DNA from: Frankia sp. RB7
GTDB lineage: Bacteria; Pseudomonadota; Alphaproteobacteria; Rhizobiales; Xanthobacteraceae
NCBI GenBank assembly: GCA_030403585.1
Contig: JAUEPE010000044.1
Location: forward strand, 1-54,299
DNA length: 54,299 nt
Direction: 5' to 3'
In this document: positions 52,802 through 54,299 of the stretch, one piece after another
Layout: each line of letters begins with the position of its first letter
Position numbering within the stretch: position 1 is the stretch's first letter
Notes under the pieces: model-generated
Told to the model about the DNA's origin: nothing
Database searches by the model: none
Seen by the model: only the letters and a program-made list of their open reading frames with translations
Translations under genes and position numbers: made by a program

Positions 52802-53050
52802 ATGGATGACAAAGTCAAGATCAGGTGTCCGGGCTGCGCGCAGGTGTTCCGCGAGAAGTGCACCAGAATTCGAGACGGTTCTCAGGTGGATTGCCTGAAC
52901 TGCAATAAGCTGATCACCCTCAACGGCGATACCGAAGATCCCTTTATCCGTCGCGCACTGAAGACGGCTCGAGAGCTTCGGACAGCCCAGGAAGATGCGA
53001 TTGCAGCAACTGCTTATTCGCGCCTGCAGCAGCCAATAAATGAACGGTGA
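52802..53050 (+). CDS. Small zinc-ribbon protein
   Basis: An 82-residue protein whose first half is a zinc ribbon: CPGCAQVFREKC then VDCLNCNKLITL, giving CxxC pairs at about residues 9-12 and 30-33. A helical charged tail follows (RRALKTARELRTAQEDAIAA). It resembles MJ0042-type ribbons that start regulatory or export-related proteins. Function unknown. It is convergent with the PilZ gene, two bases apart. Confidence 0.7.
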   Translation: MDDKVKIRCPGCAQVFREKCTRIRDGSQVDCLNCNKLITLNGDTEDPFIRRALKTARELRTAQEDAIAATAYSRLQQPINER

Positions 53051-53052
53051 GC

Positions 53053-53295
53053 CTAGTCCAAGAAAGAGATGCCGATCCGGTTTCCCGATCTCCAGATCAG
53101 TTGGCAATTCCTGATAAGGCGGTCCTTTTCGAACATCAGCTTGAACCGAGGTCTAAGGCAGGAAGGATCTCGGACCTCGACCGCTGCACCGCAAGGTGAG
53201 ATGTTCACGACCTGGCAGCGAATGCTTGATCCATCCCCTGCAATGTATGCGACTTCGTCGATCTGTTTGCGTTCTGTCTTACGCCGCTCGTGCAT
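53053..53295 (-). CDS. PilZ-domain protein
   Basis: An 80-residue single PilZ domain. It has RRKTERKQIDEVAYI at the start, where RRxxR contacts cyclic-di-GMP in binding members, then VVNISPCGAAVEVRDPS in place of the D/NxSxxG motif, and WRSGNRIGISFLD at the end. The serine and glycine of the second motif are present, so cyclic-di-GMP binding is plausible. Such one-domain proteins are numerous in Bradyrhizobium and tend to act as second-messenger adaptors. It is the last of three minus-strand small genes. Confidence 0.85.
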   Translation of the reverse strand: MHERRKTERKQIDEVAYIAGDGSSIRCQVVNISPCGAAVEVRDPSCLRPRFKLMFEKDRLIRNCQLIWRSGNRIGISFLD

Positions 53296-53304
53296 GGCAA
53301 AGCT

Positions 53305-53514
53305 CTAGGCTGCGTCTAGCAAAGGCTTGGAAGTGTCTTCAACTGACGGAATTTTGGAGGGTGCCTCGTGGATTTGCGCAAGCCGAAGGAGGAGATCGCG
53401 CAGTCGAGGAGGCGGATCGTTGTAGTCAGGCCGAAGCATGCAGCTTAGCCTGGTGCCGATCTCTTCGTAGATGGCGCGGGCATGAATTGACGCAAGGTCA
53501 GGCTGGTTAGCCAT
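53305..53514 (-). CDS. Small helical hypothetical protein
   Basis: A 69-residue protein starting MANQPDLASIHARAIYEEIG. It has RLRDLLLRLAQIHEAPSKIP in the second half. It is amphipathic and helical, without signal peptide. The start overlaps the stop of the upstream 38-residue frame by eight bases, and the PilZ gene follows nine bases downstream, so the three look like one transcript. No family recognised. Confidence 0.5.
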   Translation of the reverse strand: MANQPDLASIHARAIYEEIGTRLSCMLRPDYNDPPPRLRDLLLRLAQIHEAPSKIPSVEDTSKPLLDAA

Positions 53515-53623
53515 GGTCGTGCTGTGCGAGAGAGGGGACGGATGCTTCCAATTGCATGTCTGCGATTGCCGAACCGGCGTAGGCGCAGGCCATCAGAAGC
53601 AAGATTTGAACGACGTTGAACAT
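53507..53623 (-). CDS. 38-residue exported peptide
   Basis: A very short protein: MFNVVQILLLMACAYAGSAI then ADMQLEASVPSLAQHDHG. The first 21 residues form a signal peptide with a plausible cleavage after AIA. GGGAG lies seven bases before the ATG. Its stop lies inside the start of the next gene (eight-base overlap), which favours coupling. The mature peptide would be about 17 residues. Function unknown. Confidence 0.5.
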   Translation of the reverse strand: MFNVVQILLLMACAYAGSAIADMQLEASVPSLAQHDHG

Positions 53624-54172
53624 CTCAGCACTCCCTTATTATTTGCCTATTTGGTAGCAGGCCGGGATTGCCGGACGATTAGGAAACCTGGTTCTTGGAT
53701 GGTTTAAAGGGTTGGTAAAGCGACCATTTAATCGAGGTCGTCGCGCCCCCCTGGCTCGAGGCAATAGCTGCCTGCCCGGTGAAATAATCTCGTGTGATTG
53801 TGCAATCGGCTTCGAGCGCGCGTGCCAACTGGGCAGTCCACGGTCGCATTGGGTATCCGACGGCCATAACCTTGACTCATGGCTTAACGCTGAGCGCGAA
53901 CAATAAGGTCGTCAGGATGCGCTCGACTCGGTCTCGCGATGGAGGAATTAAACAGCGACATGATCTTCCAAGATTATGGCGAGGGCGCTTGGATCGGAGC
54001 TGTTGAAGCAAGATCATGGGTCGGATGCAGACATGCGGTTCGATCGCGTTTGGCCAGCGAAACCGACGTCACAGCCGATCTAACGTTGCATCGGCTGCCG
54101 CGAAAAAGTCGCCAAAATTTGCGGCATCGAATGGGCCTTTGCTCAATCGTCGGCCAGGTCTTTTTCTTCCCT
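53624..54172. other. Stretch without a convincing gene before the right repeat
   Basis: About 550 bases. A minus-strand frame at 53679-53867 (MAVGYPMRPWTAQLARALEA onward) is protein-like at its start but lacks a good ribosome-binding site. A plus-strand frame at 53939-54193 runs into the terminal repeat. I would not annotate either. Confidence 0.4.
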
Positions 54173-54298
54173 ACTAGACGAGCGATTCCATGAAACCGGC
54201 CTCGATGAAGAGAGCAGGGATGGAACCGGAATTATGTTGGTGGATTCCTCGTTTGAGAAGAGCTGAACGAGGAGCGAGATCATGGGAACATGGCGGCG
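54173..54298. repeat. Right copy of 126-bp terminal inverted repeat
   Basis: Exact reverse complement of bases 1-126, one base from the window end. See the left copy. Reading rightward, a short frame MKPASMKRAGMEPELCWW opens here and continues past the window end, but I cannot name it. Confidence 0.85.
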
Positions 54299-54299
54299 A

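Noticed and set aside
1..54299. CRISPR array
   Set aside because: I found no regularly spaced short direct repeats. The repeated short motifs are the IS21 end repeats and paired operators.

Overview
The window looks like part of the genome of a Bradyrhizobium-like alphaproteobacterium (Nitrobacteraceae). The evidence is GC-rich coding sequence, two exported proteins with the PEP-CTERM tail VPEPSTWAM, an OprB-type porin fused to an Omp25-like barrel, a rhizobial-type LuxI, and many short proteins of the kind scattered through Bradyrhizobium accessory DNA. It reads as an accessory region: several functional cassettes separated by decayed insertion sequences, broken genes and gene-poor stretches. 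The first 126 bases reappear as an exact inverted copy at the extreme right end. The window is therefore probably a contig bounded by two copies of one dispersed repeat.

Region 1 (1-10.7 kb) starts with a truncated, multiply frameshifted large serine recombinase. A VapBC toxin-antitoxin pair with a palindromic operator follows. Next is a complete type II Wadjet (JetABCD) anti-plasmid operon whose three junctions are all 4-bp ATGA overlaps. A fragment resembling the 3' end of a tRNA lies just beyond it.

Region 2 (11-24 kb) holds relics of IS5-, IS1182- and IS630-family transposases and a NarL-type regulator with its hybrid histidine kinase. It also has two intact PEP-CTERM proteins and one decayed one, several very small proteins, and long stretches without a convincing gene. 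A pair of perfect palindromes lies upstream of the first PEP-CTERM gene, beside the two-component pair.

Region 3 (24-31 kb, mostly minus strand) is an outer-membrane porin / fused double permease / ATPase operon of the NitT-TauT type without a binding protein. A NreA/DmeR-like metal-sensing repressor follows, preceded by two identical palindromic operators. A broken M50 protease gene comes next.

Region 4 (31-43.7 kb) is the most coherent and least familiar part. It encodes an HpaB-type flavin monooxygenase with its flavin reductase, a MarR regulator, an Asp/Glu-racemase-superfamily enzyme and an isochorismatase-type amidase. It also has a NodB/PuuE-type hydrolase, a full branched-chain-type ABC importer (LivHMGFK), a zinc alcohol dehydrogenase and an ALDH7-like aldehyde dehydrogenase. 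Related 17-bp palindrome-like sites precede the monooxygenase, the divergent amidase/hydrolase promoters and the divergent ADH/ALDH promoters, so this looks like one MarR-controlled catabolic regulon. The chemistry suggests an imported nitrogen-containing ring, imide or amide that is oxygenated, hydrolysed and drained to a dicarboxylic acid. The substrate cannot be read from the sequence.

Region 5 (43.8-48 kb) is a luxR-luxI quorum-sensing pair split by a 2,644-bp IS21-family element with a perfect 6-bp target duplication. A canonical-looking 20-bp lux box survives between the element and luxI. Region 6 (48-54.3 kb) contains small secreted, zinc-ribbon and PilZ proteins, a DUF3750 protein divergent from a hydroxylaminobenzene-mutase-like membrane protein, and gene-poor DNA up to the right terminal repeat.
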